From Carallia brachiata (lineage: Eukaryota; Streptophyta; Magnoliopsida; Malpighiales; Rhizophoraceae): DNA of 64,000 nt. Of the stretch, positions 1-11,575 are shown in pieces; position 1 is the stretch's first letter; the number at the start of each line of letters is the position of its first letter. The position numbers were made by a program, and so were the translations under genes. The notes under the pieces were generated by a model. The model saw nothing but the letters and a program-made list of their open reading frames with translations. It did not search any database and was not told the DNA's origin. Where the stretch lies: positions 1-64,000 of the forward strand of contig JADCRB010000003.1 of assembly GCA_021464245.1 (NCBI GenBank), read 5' to 3'.

Positions 1-847
1 CCACCTTCCATGTGTCATCAAGGACTACCAAGTACAAATTTTGCTTCAGAAAGCCATAGAGATTCTCTAACAATTCTCGTTCACTCCAATCATTAATCGA
101 CTTTCTTTCTTCATCGCGAATCCCTCTAGTTTGCTTTAAGATCTCAAGCAAGACATCCCTTTTTTGCCATTCTAGAGATATGGAAACCCATGCTTTGTGC
201 TCAAAGTGGTGCTTAACTTCAGATTGATTGTAGACCCGTCGTGCAAGTGTGGTCTTCCCTGAACCGCCTATTCCAACAATGGACAAAACAAATGACTTGC
301 TATGTTTATCCAGCAGTCGTTCAATCAAAATTCTAATGTCCTTATCTAATCCAACAACATCATCATCCTCCACATGGGCATAGCTTTTCAAGACTCTCGG
401 TGCTCCTTTAGTATTAGAACTCAACAGTGGAAGTTCTGTGGCTCTTCTTACCCCAAATCCTTCTAGCATTGTGATCGTTTCCTTGATCCTTTCATTGATT
501 TTGTCAACCTCTGTACCTACTTGGTGGGTTTGCTTGAGACAGTTCCAAACACACATATACCTCTTGAGGTGACTTTCTTTCTTCCTTGAAGCAGCTTCTT
601 CAATAAATGATTCTATAACATCTTCGGCATCAAATGCAATCCTCCTAATCTGTCTAACGCTGTTTTGGAAGAGTTCATCACCTTGTGCTAGCCTTGCATC
701 TGCATGTCTCATATAGCTTTGCAACCAGGTAAGTCTCTCTTGCAAACTTTTAACTTGGTCTTCCACATCAGATAAGAATTTGATTTCCTCAATTAATAGA
801 TCACCAATTTTTCCGATAGAGTAGGAGATAAAAGCCTCAAGTGCCAT
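1..847 (-). CDS. CC-NBS-LRR (CNL) disease-resistance protein, copy 1, N-terminal 282 codons
   Basis: Intracellular immune receptor of the RPP13/RPP8-like CNL family, which senses pathogen effectors and triggers defence through its nucleotide-switch NB-ARC domain. Translating the minus strand from ATG 847-845 gives an open frame all the way to the window edge. It shows an Rx-type coiled coil (about residues 1-120, with the EDVID-like EDVIESF near residue 75), a P-loop GIGGSGKTTLAR near residue 192, and the kinase-2 motif LVVLDDTW just before the edge. The start is supported by identical MALEAF starts in the two paralogues at 11575 and 26103. No stop or frameshift occurs in the visible part, unlike copies 2 and 3. 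RNBS-B, GLPLA, MHD and the LRRs lie outside the window, so function of the whole gene cannot be judged. It is the best candidate for a working member of this cluster. Confidence 0.93.
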   Translation of the reverse strand, partial: MALEAFISYSIGKIGDLLIEEIKFLSDVEDQVKSLQERLTWLQSYMRHADARLAQGDELFQNSVRQIRRIAFDAEDVIESFIEEAASRKKESHLKRYMCVWNCLKQTHQVGTEVDKINERIKETITMLEGFGVRRATELPLLSSNTKGAPRVLKSYAHVEDDDVVGLDKDIRILIERLLDKHSKSFVLSIVGIGGSGKTTLARRVYNQSEVKHHFEHKAWVSISLEWQKRDVLLEILKQTRGIRDEERKSINDWSERELLENLYGFLKQNLYLVVLDDTWKV

Positions 848-2060
848 ATTTAGTCGTTCGTGAAATCAGAAACAAATGATTGGCACTCTCAGGCTCCTTG
901 CAAGGTCTTTCTGCTCTTCATCTGTTGCTCATTTTAAGTAATTGAATAAAATTCAGATTGATCCTTCTCAATATTTACAAAGCAAAGCTATTCATTTTCT
1001 AATATGTAACTTACTACTTATATTACACGTGCAAGGTTCTGCGGAAAGATGGAGGATAGATATGAGGCTAGGCAGAATATCTTGTTAACTATGTGAAAAT
1101 GTGGTTCCATGTATCTAATGCAGCAATACGAAACTAAATGCATATTACTATAAATTACCGTCCGTTTTTCAGCAGCTGACTAAAATCTTGAACAAGGTTG
1201 CCTTATTTGCTGATACTCCTGTGAATTTGAAGTTGGGTGAGCGCACTTCTCTCTTCAGGGTGTACAATTTGAAGCTACCAGGAGGACCTTGGATGTTAAG
1301 CTTTACTAGACTAAGCTTGTTACCGCATAACACTCGCTACTAACTGATTCACATTTTTCGGTTTTGAGTATAGCTGAGTGGTGCCAGTTGTGTTAGTGTA
1401 CATTAAAAAAGTGTGTGTGAACCGAATCCCACAGAAAGGAAACAAAGCCTTTAAAGGGTTTATATAGAAAGACACACAACAATTGCCTAGTTGGATTGAA
1501 GGGGAGGGAAAACTTTGCCTTACGGACCGGAAGCAGTTCAGTTTTCTTTTTCCTTTTTTTTTGGTAGTATTTCCAATTTTCTGCTCTAACAATGCGCCTA
1601 ACAATCAGCACAGATCCAGTCAAATACAGTAAATAGGCTTTCTTAAGTCCCTCTCCCTATTTTCCTTGTGCTTCCTTTTTTCATAGCAAAAGACCGAACT
1701 TTCAATGTAAAGCTCGTCTTTAGTCTGAGCAAAATGTGCCAGAGAAAATGTTTACAGTTACAGGCCTATTGGTGGGTTCCTCTTCAGTCTTATAAGGTGC
1801 CTACATAATGCATAGGGATCCATAGAATCACAAGCTACCATAGAATAGAACGAATGTTACCTGAAAGTATAATCTTTGGCAACTTTGACTTCATTGTGTA
1901 TCTCACTTGAATATTGGTGGTCATGCTCCGGATTAGTAGAAAAGCCAGATTGATAAAGACGGATCCAATTATTGAGCTGAGTCAGCATAACTATTTAATA
2001 ATATAATATTGTAGGTGGAAAAGTAACAATCATTGGACCTTGGGTCTACTTTACTTGTTT
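848..2060. repeat. Duplicated 5' flank of CNL copy 1
   Basis: This upstream region of the minus-strand CNL gene is alignable nearly throughout with 11576-12731 and 26104-27260. Shared landmarks are the segment beginning ATTGGCACTCTCAGGCTCC just upstream of the start codon, and GGCCTATTGGTGGGTTCC near 1760. The duplication unit therefore carries promoter and 5' sequence with the gene. No coding potential is seen; the short ORFs at 1320-1623 have no recognisable domain. Confidence 0.8.
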
Positions 2061-3479
2061 TTTGTTTCCCCAATTTCCTTTCCACCGCTGGTTCGAGTGC
2101 TTTTAGTGCATTTTTTGTTGTTTACTTCACTTTGAAGTTTTTGTTTTTCCCCTTGTCTTTAAGAAAACCATATCTTTTCACTTTTGCTTTTGATTTTTTT
2201 TTTTAAAATAAACGATTTCTTTTCTTTTTATTTCATTGGCAACTCATATACAATATATTTATTAAAATTATTTGCATTTATTTTTAAAATCATATCAAAT
2301 TTTTTTTATATTCATATTAGCTCTTTTTTTAATATTTTATTATTTAATGAAACAAATTATTAGAAATGATTATATATATATATATATAAACACATCTTTT
2401 GTCCAAATATTTATTTGTCTATAGACTTCAATTTTACCAATATATGGTAATATCTTTTTATAATGAACATTATAAAAAATTTATTACATAATCACATGAA
2501 TGATAGATAAATAAATAATTAGATAATTATTTATATAAAAATGAAATGTATTTGATCGTATAAAAAATGAAAAAAAATTTCAAAATATTAAAACTCACGA
2601 GATCTAATTATATTTGCACATAAAAAAATTTGCTCATTCACAATTTTTTCGGCATCCGTCTTGTTGACCTGGAAAAGAGAGGCCTCAATTTGCAGTATTA
2701 GTGTAATATTTAATACCATGTGCTTCGTGTTGTTGTCACTTGCTGTCTTTTTTTGGTCAGTCTCTGTTAATAGTGCCTTGCTGTGGCCCCTGCATGTTAG
2801 CTGCACTGTAAACATGATAGCAGCTTGCCCAAATCTTTTGATGCCTTATGATAATTGTTCTTGATGGGGTTATATGGTGATCTTTTGACTTGTTTTGTTT
2901 CCTTTTTTTTTTCTTTTTCAAACGATTTATTATATAGGTTAGACGCACATGGTAAAGTTCAAATTTTCTACGTGGAGTAGTTGCATGGTACTACTCCATA
3001 TTGTAAGAGGGAGGCCTTGCACAGCAGTAGAGTAGCTTTCCATTAGCACAGAGCGTTAATTACATGGTAAGAGAACTTATTCAAAATGTAATATGAATAA
3101 TGTTATGCTAGCAGTATTTTAAGTTTTATATATTGTTTTTCATTTAAATAGATATAAAATTATGTTATATTTATATTATTGTATATAGATTCTAACTTTA
3201 ATTCTCAAATTCAAAAAATTGATCAGATCAAGACATTCTTCGTTCACGTTCAATTGCTTCACTTATTTCTTGTTTTTTTCTTCTTCTTTGTTTTGTGTTT
3301 TCTTTTTAGGCCTTCAGGTAGTTATGCTATGAAGAAATCCTTCTCTTGCATGCTGCTATTTTCTGGCTATTTTTTTGATTTTTACTATAGATCTTACAAA
3401 CATAGGGTTAACTAATGTTGGGGCACTAAATATTGTGCTAATGCATAACATTTGGAGATTGCTGCTTCGGTTAGTTTCT
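2061..3479. other. AT-rich intergenic DNA, nothing recognised
   Basis: Very AT-rich spacer with a (TA)9 run at 2371-2388 and poly-T tracts. It aligns in pieces with 14330-15760 and partly with 27290-28030, so it belongs to the CNL duplication unit. I see no gene. Confidence 0.6.
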
Positions 3480-5565
3480 GATTGATGCAGTTGCTGTTGT
3501 GATTTGATTGATAGGCACAGTATAAAACTTACTCCAGTTCTAGTTTCTCTTTTAAATATTCCCATTGTACGCGATAAACAACATCTACAAGTGGCTAAAT
3601 CTGTACATCCAGAATACAAAATTAGGAGGTTTGAGAGGTGACAATGATTAAATTCTAGTACAATGTATTGTTGTTTGGATAAAATACAAAAGGTTTTTCT
3701 ATCCTCCCATTGCAAATTCTTAAATTTCTGAGGTTCTAATAAGCAGAACTTGTAGATATTTACTTCAAAAAGTTCCTAGCCAAACGTGGAAGCTGCCTTA
3801 CTTGCATAGGATTAGTGCATCCTAGTACACGCTATCTAAGAAACTCTTTTTTTTTTTTTTTTTTTACGTAGCTATGTAAGAAACTCAGGAAATTCAAGGC
3901 CCGACATAATTACATTTGTCCACAAATTATTTCACAAAATTTGCAACACATTTATAAGCAGGGACGGATGCAGAAAAAAATTTTAGGGGGGCAAATTATA
4001 TATGAGTAACTATAGTAATAATATTTATATATATAATGAAAAATTAAAGAATTGTATAATTATTTTAAATAATAAACATTATAATTATATATGTGAGTTT
4101 TAATTTTTTAAATTTATTTGTTTTATAATCAAATATATTTTTATATAAATAATTATTTATTCAATCATTTATTTTTAGTGTGATTATGTAATAGATTATT
4201 TATAATATTTATCATAAAAATGTATTTTTTTATTGTAATTATTGTAATCGATAAAATTAAAGTCAAATTTACAAATAAATATATGTGTAGATGTACAGTG
4301 TATTTTCAAATCTATTATTAATGTCCATTTATAACAATTATTTTTATTATAAGAAAAAATATTTCTAAAACTGGATATAAAAATTAAAAAAAATTATTCA
4401 AATAATTTTGAAAATAAATAGAAATACATTAATGAAATTTTTTTCTTCATTATTTTTTTTTTGTTAACATTGCAATTGGGAAGATGAAAAAAAATATTCA
4501 TTTAAAAGTCTTAATAAAAAAAAAGTAAGAGCAGTCGAACCTTTAAGAGACAAAAATTAAAAAAAAATAAAAAGAAAAAATCTCAGTCAAACTTATAAAG
4601 GAAGGCAAAACAAATGGCAACATTAGTCAAACCAAAAAAAAAAAAAACATTAGTTAAGCCTCGGAAAAGAAAAAAATAAAAAACAGCATCAAAATGGTTT
4701 GGACCAGATTCGAACCACGGACAAATACGGGGGGGCAATGCGAGTTTGCCACTGCACCGTTTGTTGCATTTTTTTATTAATTTATACTAATTTAAAAAAA
4801 GTCAGAAGAGTCAGTTGCTCCCCTAATCGTTCATTAGGTCCGTCCCTATTTACAAGCGTAGCACAATCCATGCATATCAACGCCGGCAAGATAGACCGTA
4901 CCCCATAAAATTCACGGTTCACCGATCATACCAATAAATGAACGAAGTCCAGTATAGTTCCGTCCAATGCCAGGTAGCACCTGAGAGAACAGTGACAGGA
5001 CAAACACCCATCGATAAAAGAATGCAGATCAGTTTCTAATGAAAACATGGACATGTCCAAGGAGGAAACTCTATCGTTTATAAGGCTCTACGGGAACTTT
5101 TCCTTCTTGCTGCCAATATGTAAACGCTAGATAATACTTCGACTCAATTAAGTGCAGCGTCAATGACAATAAACAGTGATTTCTTTCGGCAGTATCTGAC
5201 TGTCTAAGAAATGTACTCGTTGAGAATAGCGGGTGACCAGGTGGTGACTGGTAGAGTGAATGTGTTGAAAGGTTATCATTTCTCCAACGCATTATGTTGA
5301 CGTGAAAATGTATTTTTGTTACTATAAAATTAAGTTAAACGGTAAGGCATGTAAAAGTGGGTCACAATAAATGGTATCTCTAATATTGATTGGGTTCTAT
5401 ACTATTATTTGTAAACGGATGCTGAAAGATCTAATCTCGTTATAACTAGGGATTTGAATATGTAAAGAGTAAAACTCAATACTGAAAAATGTTCAAAAAA
5501 AAAAAATCACATCGACTGTTTGACGTAGTTGCTATTGATTTGATTGATAGGCACAGCTACTGCAT
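3480..5565. repeat. Spacer module A (tandemly duplicated inside spacer 1)
   Basis: This block starts near GCAGTTGCTGTTGTGATTTG and repeats as module B from about 5521 to 7690. A single version exists in the second spacer at about 15761-17460. Shared landmarks include TGTACGCGATAAACAACA, CCAGCCAAACGTGGAACC (variants) and CAGTGATTTCTTTCGG. Module A is interrupted by a DNA transposon at 3960-4847, and its junction with module B is interrupted by a solo LTR at 5571-6335. It has no supported coding content. Confidence 0.7.
3960..4847. mobile_element. Nonautonomous DNA transposon, 888 bp
   Basis: It begins AGGGACGGA and ends TCCGTCCCT, a short perfect terminal inverted repeat. It is flanked by ATTTATAAGC (3950-3959) and ATTTACAAGC (4848-4857), an imperfect target duplication of about 10 bp. 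The paralogous spacers at about 7020 and 16750 have one copy of this site and no insert. The interior is AT-rich, with a G-run near each end and a tRNA T-arm-like GATTCGAACC near 4708. No transposase ORF is present. The superfamily is not certain: hAT would need 8 bp and Mutator 9-11 bp. Confidence 0.75.
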
Positions 5566-5570
5566 ACAAC

Positions 5571-6335
5571 TATAAATGTTAAAAAAAAAAAAAAAAATAA
5601 CTAGTTGACGGTCGGCAATTACCAGCCTTAACAATTAAGGGTGATTGGCGGCATAATAGACTGGGATGGCCTATAAAAGGCATCAAAGCATTGCAAACCA
5701 TTTCAAAAATTTTTTAAAATATTTTTACTTTTTTATATTTTTATATTTTATATGTATACTTCCTAAATACTAATAAAGAAGATATTTTATATATAAAGTT
5801 CAAAATATTTACTATTGTTAAATATATTTTATATATACTCTTAGGTTACTTTAAATTGAAATTTACAAGAGTAAACATTAAAAATATTAAAATATTAAAC
5901 ATTTGTTTGAAATTGAGTCTCTTACCATTTCCAGCGAAGTCAGTTCATCTGAAATAAAGTTCCTGTAACTCTCAGCGGAGTTAAATCAGTCTGAATGAGA
6001 TAAAGTTTGGGTCCTCAATGACGTCAAATCAGTCAATCTCTGAGGCCAAACTTATATAGTTTTTACCAGAACTAAATCATTTTAAACGAGATCAAACATC
6101 TACGGCTCTCACAAGAATTACAGCATTCCCTTAAAATCAAATCTCAGTTTTCAATAGAATTTAGTCTTTTTCTGTCAAGATCAAATTTACCTGGTCCTTG
6201 AGTAAATTATACAAGAGTATTAATCGAAAAGTCTATTAGACATTGACTCTATATCAATTTTAAATTTTTACTTGTAATTTGTATCTATATTTTCAAGTCC
6301 AATAATTAAAACTCGAAATTTACGATCTCATCACA
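5571..6335 (+). mobile_element. Solo LTR related to the Ty3-gypsy element at 44 kb
   Basis: It is bounded by ACAAC on both sides (5566-5570 and 6336-6340), a 5-bp target duplication. The paralogous spacer near 15800 has one copy of the site and no insert. It has LTR architecture: a TATA box CTATAAAAGG near 5672, and a 3' end reading ACTCGAAATTTAC followed by a CA-ending terminus. The latter closely resembles ACTCGAAATTTACC at the end of the gypsy LTR at 44979. The 5' end does not begin with a clean TG, so the left boundary may have changed. Solo LTRs arise by recombination between the two LTRs of a full element. Confidence 0.6.
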
Positions 6336-6340
6336 ACAAC

Positions 6341-7690
6341 GTACTTCAGTTCTAGTATCTCTCTTAAATATTCCCACTGTACGCGAGAAACAACATCCAC
6401 AAGGGCATAAATCTGTACATCCAGAATACAAGATTAGAGATTGAGCTGATACATGCAAACTTGTGGTTCTTTGGTTCAGACTTTACAGTTTGCAAACCAT
6501 ACCGAATTTGGTTCCCCATTTCCTAGTGCTCTTTCCCATTTCAAATATCATTCATTGTACAGGATTATTAATATTAGGCTATTTGTGGAAACAGGCGCTT
6601 TGTAATTACTGCTTGGACATGGCATATGGATGTATGTTTATTCAAGGCAAATGATTTGCAAACTCCAAAAAGGGGGTGCACAACCAATGTTGGTATGCCA
6701 TTTGTAAAACTAGCACGCATTTGTTGCATAGGTTTAAGAGCTGAGCATGATTAAATTCAAGTACAATGTGTCATTGTTTAGATAAAATAGAACAGGTTTT
6801 CTCTATCTTCCCATTGCAAACTTTCATATTTCTGAGGTTCTAATTAAGCACAACTTATAGCGATTTACTTCAAAAGTTCCCAGCCAAACGTGGAACCTGC
6901 CTTACTTGCACAGCATTAGTACATCCTAGTACACGTTATTTAAGAAACTCAAGAAATTCAAGGCCCACAATCCACATAATTATATTTGTCCACAAATTAT
7001 ATCACAAATACGCAGCACATTTGTAATCATAGCACAGTCAATACATGTCAAAGCCCATAAGATAGACCGCAGCCCATAAAATTCACAGTACACCGATCAT
7101 ACCAATAAGGGAACGAAGTCCAGTAGATTTCCGTCCAGTGCCAGGTAGCACCTGGGAGAACAGTGACAGAACAAACACCCATCGATGAAAGAATGCAGAT
7201 CAGTTTCTAATGAAAACATATACATGTCCAACGAGGAAACTCTATCATTTATAAGGCTGCAGGGAACTTTTCATTCTTGCTGCCAATACGTAAACACTAG
7301 ATAATACATGTACTCAATTAAGTGCAGCATCAATGACAATAAACAGTGATTTCTTTCGGGAGTATCTGACTGTCTAAGAAATGCACCCGTCAAGAATAGC
7401 GAGTGACCAAATGGTGCCTGGTGGAGTGACCGTGCTAAAGAATTATCATTTCTCTAATGTGTTTTATTGATGTGAAAATGTGATTTTCTTACTGAAAAAT
7501 CAAGTTAAACAATAAGACCTGTAAAAATGGGTCATAATACATGGTATCCCCAGTATTGGTTGGGTCTGCTAGTGACCTCTATACCATTGTTTGTAAACAG
7601 ATAATGAATGATCCAGTCTCGTTGCAACTAGTGATTTGAATCTGCAAATAGTAAAACAAAAAAGTTCAAACAATGAGGGTGCCAAAATTA
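6341..7690. repeat. Spacer module B
   Basis: Second copy of the spacer module (see 3480-5565). It keeps the uninterrupted site of the 3960 transposon (near 7020) and the uninterrupted TTATTAAT site (about 6559-6566) where the second spacer carries a 210-bp insert. No coding sequence is recognised. Confidence 0.65.
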
Positions 7691-8396
7691 AACTAAGATT
7701 AAGTGCTCATGTTGAGAGATTACCTCAGGCCCGAAGCAACTCTATTGCTCTCTAGTCTTCTATTCCACTCTTCTGTGTGCTTCCTTCTCCTTTTTCCTCC
7801 ACACTATTACTCTGCAAGGCCGCCCTTCTCTCTTCCTCTGAAAAGGACAAGGATGAGACATGAGGCCAACCAGTTATATCATAAGGGAGAATATTGAAAG
7901 CTAGAATAGAAGTGACCTATGTGTTTGAATCACTATGAATATATGATTATTGTGTGGGTGTTGTGGATAAGATTAGGAAAATGAACCAAAGCAGCCCATT
8001 TCCCATGTTGGGGAAGGTGATCCTGTTTATGCCTAATTGTCCAAGTGCCAATGATGTTGATGGCATAGTTTCTTACTTCCTTGTGCATTATGTGCATAGA
8101 TGTAGAAATATATGGGTGCTCTGCTTCCTCCTTCACAACAGTTAAACGACAACAAGTGAACTTAAACAATATGAGGAGTAAATATAAGTTGATTTAAGTT
8201 AAACAGCTTATGGGGTGAAACTTTGATTTCTTTTTTCTTTTTTTTAAATTAATTCAAAACCCAATTATGTTATATTGTATTTTATTCTTTACATAATCAT
8301 ACCTCCTTTATGGTAATTAGTTTTTATGTATGAACAGCCCAATTATTAGAGTTTTGGGGAAAAAAACAAACAGAGAAAAAGGCCTTACTTTGAAAA
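7691..8396. other. 3' flank of CNL copy 2
   Basis: Sequence downstream of the minus-strand CNL copy 2, closely similar to 17461-18067 downstream of copy 3. Short ORFs on both strands (7933-8169) recur in the second copy. That follows from the recent duplication and is not evidence of a gene; no domain is recognised. It may hold the 3' UTR or a terminal exon of the CNL gene. Confidence 0.5.
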
Positions 8397-11300
8397 TCAT
8401 TTTAGATCCAGTTTAAGTATCACAAATTTGAGGGAGTAGAGTGCAGAAGAAATGATGGATTTGCAAAATAGTAGAGTACCATGAATAGAGAAGTCAAACA
8501 CTGACATCCATTCACCATCTGATCGGGTGGCAGAATGAATTTGCACAGAGGGTATGCGCTCAGTAATGTACAGGTCTTCACCCCCCAAGCCATCACCCAG
8601 TCTTGGCCGAAGTCTCCAGCAAAATTCTAGTGGCATTTCACTGACTTCCAACTTCTTAATGGTGTTAATGTGGCTTAAGCCTTCAGGAAGTGCTTTTAGT
8701 CCATCGCACGATTGGATGGATATATATGTGAGCCGTGGCATTGTCCCCTTCTCCACTTTCCAATTGACAAGTCCTTCCAAATTGCTCAACTCTAAATGCT
8801 CCAATTGCAGAAATGCATTTGCATTGCAAGCCATCTTGGTACCGTTGTATGCATTTTGGTTTAGAATCAGCTTCTTCAACCTCTTAAGGCTCCCTAGGAC
8901 CATCATTGGGTCTTGTGAAAGATTAGAATACGACAAGCATAACTCAGTCAGATTCTGTGGGACCTGATGAGATAACATCTCCCCAAGTCTTCCTTCTAAA
9001 GCCAGCCTGGATAGGTGATTGCAGTGGCTTATTGGTTCCAGAGATGGCAACTCAAAGTCTTCCACCAAAGGCATAATTCTCCACCCTCTCGCTCTACATC
9101 GCAACGGCAGCTCTCCCCACTCTAAATGCAACCTATGAACTCAGTCGAACTTGATACTCGGGCATTCCAGGATTGCCTCTAGTTGCTCCTTACTCTGTGT
9201 CTGCTTTACCATGAGTTTTCGAAGATTATGCAACTTAGCCAAACCTTCTATCTTCCAACTTTCCCCTGTCACTCCCCACAAAGTCTGCAGGTTCTCCAAC
9301 GTGTGCAGTTCCAACTGCTCGCCAGAATTTTCACAGCAAACAGACACATGGCCCAACTCTCTGGAGGGTAAAATCAGATTCCTAAGACGCGCCAGTTTCC
9401 ATATTACATTAGGCAATGTTAACTCTCCATCAAAGGCCCAAGTTATATCTGCTCGCCGTTGAGCAACAACATCCTTGACAACCAAGGTAGATAGATTACG
9501 TAGATTTCATATAGAATGTGGAAGCTTCCATATAGTAGTGTCCTGCACCCCTAGGTAACTCAAAAATATCAGATCCCCTATTTCTTGCGGTAAATCACCG
9601 CTAGAAGTCTGGACGCCCACAAGATTTAAGACTCCGAGTCGCTTGAAGTTGTCACAAACATAACCCAAGCCCCCTCTTGCCAAGTCCTTGCCGCCATCCT
9701 CACTGCCGTCAGACGCAGGGGCTCTTTCATTGGGTATGGCTTCTCCAAATTGCAGAAGAGATCTAAGATGTGAATTCTGTACTGCCAATGGAAAGCACAT
9801 TCTGCAAAATTTACACATACAAAGTGATGGATTTGGTCCACATTGACCTGACCCATGTACAACATAAAAATACATCCTAATGCTATAAGAAAGCAATAAA
9901 TATAAAGTTGCCAGCGTTGAGTAATGTCACACCGTACCTAGAATAGATAGCAGCCCTTCGTGATTGCAATGCTGTTGCTTCTGAACCAAATGTAGGCAGA
10001 TCAACGGCACGAGAGCGTCCAAGAGATAATATCTCAAGGAAATCATGCTCCTTTGCTTTCTGAATGCAGATATCTCGCATTAAGTCATGTATTCGAATTT
10101 TCTTCACTTTTCCTGCACAATTTCTCCTTGCAACTTGAATGATACAACGCTGAAGCAACTGCTCTAAGCATCGTGCTGCTACATCTTCCCTGATCTCTCC
10201 TCCAGATAATTGTTTTGATGTTATGAACCCTTCTGCTATCCACATTCGCATCAGCATTCCTGTTGGAATCTCGAAGTCTTCTGGGAAGATGCCCAAGCAA
10301 AGGAAGCACATCTTCAAATCATAAGGTAGATCATAATAGCTTAACTCCAACATCGTTTCTACTTTCCCATATTGCTGGGAGCCTCTGGATTTTCTTATGT
10401 TTGAAGCAAAGGCCTTATTTATAGTTTCCCACTCTTCAAATTCATTTTCGTCCGTAGAATACCAGCCAGTGCGACGATAGCCAAAGGTAGCCCGTCGCAT
10501 TTTTTGACCATTTCCCCACCCAAATTTTCAAGATCACTAATCGTACTTGCCCAGTCAAGACCAAGTTTCGTGCTAAATAACTTCCAAGCTTGTGTTTCAT
10601 TCAACATCTTTGGTTCATGGACAAAGCAGTATGGATCTGCATGTGAAGGTAGGTCTTTGTTACGAGTTGTAATCAGAATCTTACTTCCGTTACCACGGGG
10701 AGTGCCGGAAACATGTCATCCCAGGCTTCCACCTTCCATGTGTCATCAAGGACTACCAAGTACAACTTTTGCTTCAGAAAGCCATAGAGATTCTCTAATA
10801 ATTCTCGTTCACTCCAACAATTAACCGACTTTCTTTCTTCATCACGAATCCCTCTAGTTTGTTTTAAGATCTCGAGCAAGACGTCCCTTTTTTGCCATTC
10901 TAGAGATATGGAAACCCATGCTTTGTGCTCAAAGTGGTGCTTAACTTCAGATTGATTGTAGACCTGTCTTGCAAGAGTGGTCTTCCCTGAACCACCTATT
11001 CCAACAATGGACAAAACAAATGACTTGCTATGTTTATCCAGCAGTCGTTCGACCAAAATTCTAATGTCCTTATCTAATCCAACAACATCATCATCCTCAA
11101 CATGGGCATAACTTTTCAAGACTCTAGGTGGTCCTTTAGTATTAGAACTCAACGGTGGAAGTTCTGTGGCTCTTCTTACACCAAACCGTTCTAGCATTGT
11201 GATCGTTTCCTTGATCCTTTGATTGATTTTGTCAACCTCTGTACCTACTTGGTGGGTGTGCTTGAGACAGTTCCAAACGCACACATACCTCTTGAGATGA

Positions 11301-11575
11301 CTTTCTTTCTTCCTTGAAGCAGCTTCTTCAATAAATGATTCTATAACATCTTCGGCATCAAATGCAATCCTTCTTATTTGTCTGACGCTATTTTGGAAGA
11401 GTTCATCACCTTGCGCTAGCCTTGCATCTGTGTCTCTCATATAGCTTTGCAACCATGTAAGTTTCTCTTGCAAACTTTGAACTTCCTCTTCCACATCAGA
11501 TAAGAATTTGATTTCCTCAATTAATATATCCCCAATTTTTCCGATAGCGAAGGAGATAAAAGCCTCAAGTGCCAT
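8397..11575 (-). pseudogene. CNL resistance gene copy 2, disrupted
   Basis: Nearly full-length CNL gene. The first frame (11575-10673) gives the coiled coil, P-loop GIGGSGKTT at residues 192-200 and kinase-2 LVVLDDTW near 271-280. Against copy 3 it has lost one base in the G-run at 10697-10700 and one in the T-run at about 10447-10450, which moves the frame twice. The GLPLA region is MVKKCDGLPLAIV, the RNBS-D-like motif is CFLCLGIFPEDFE, and the MHD motif reads IHD (IRIHDLMRD). A 136-bp GT-AG intron (9802-9937) separates NB-ARC from the LRR exon, fusing AIYSR with MCFPLAVQ. In-frame TGA codons at 9507-9509 and 9141-9143 replace Gly and Arg codons still present in copy 3. The LRR part ends at 8397. 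The frameshifts could be assembly errors; the two stops are harder to dismiss. Confidence 0.85.

Noticed and set aside
4700..4760. Possible tRNA (T-arm-like GATTCGAACC with a downstream GCC run)
   Set aside because: No acceptor stem or anticodon arm can be paired, and it lies inside the 3960-4847 transposon.
7933..8169. Pair of conserved short ORFs (63-78 codons) repeated at 17653-17919
   Set aside because: Identity reflects recent segmental duplication; both strands are equally open and no known domain is present.
8554..9462. Plus-strand ORFs opposite the LRR exons (also 18288-18659 and 18938-19297)
   Set aside because: Antisense to well-supported LRR coding sequence; their conservation between copies follows from the duplication.
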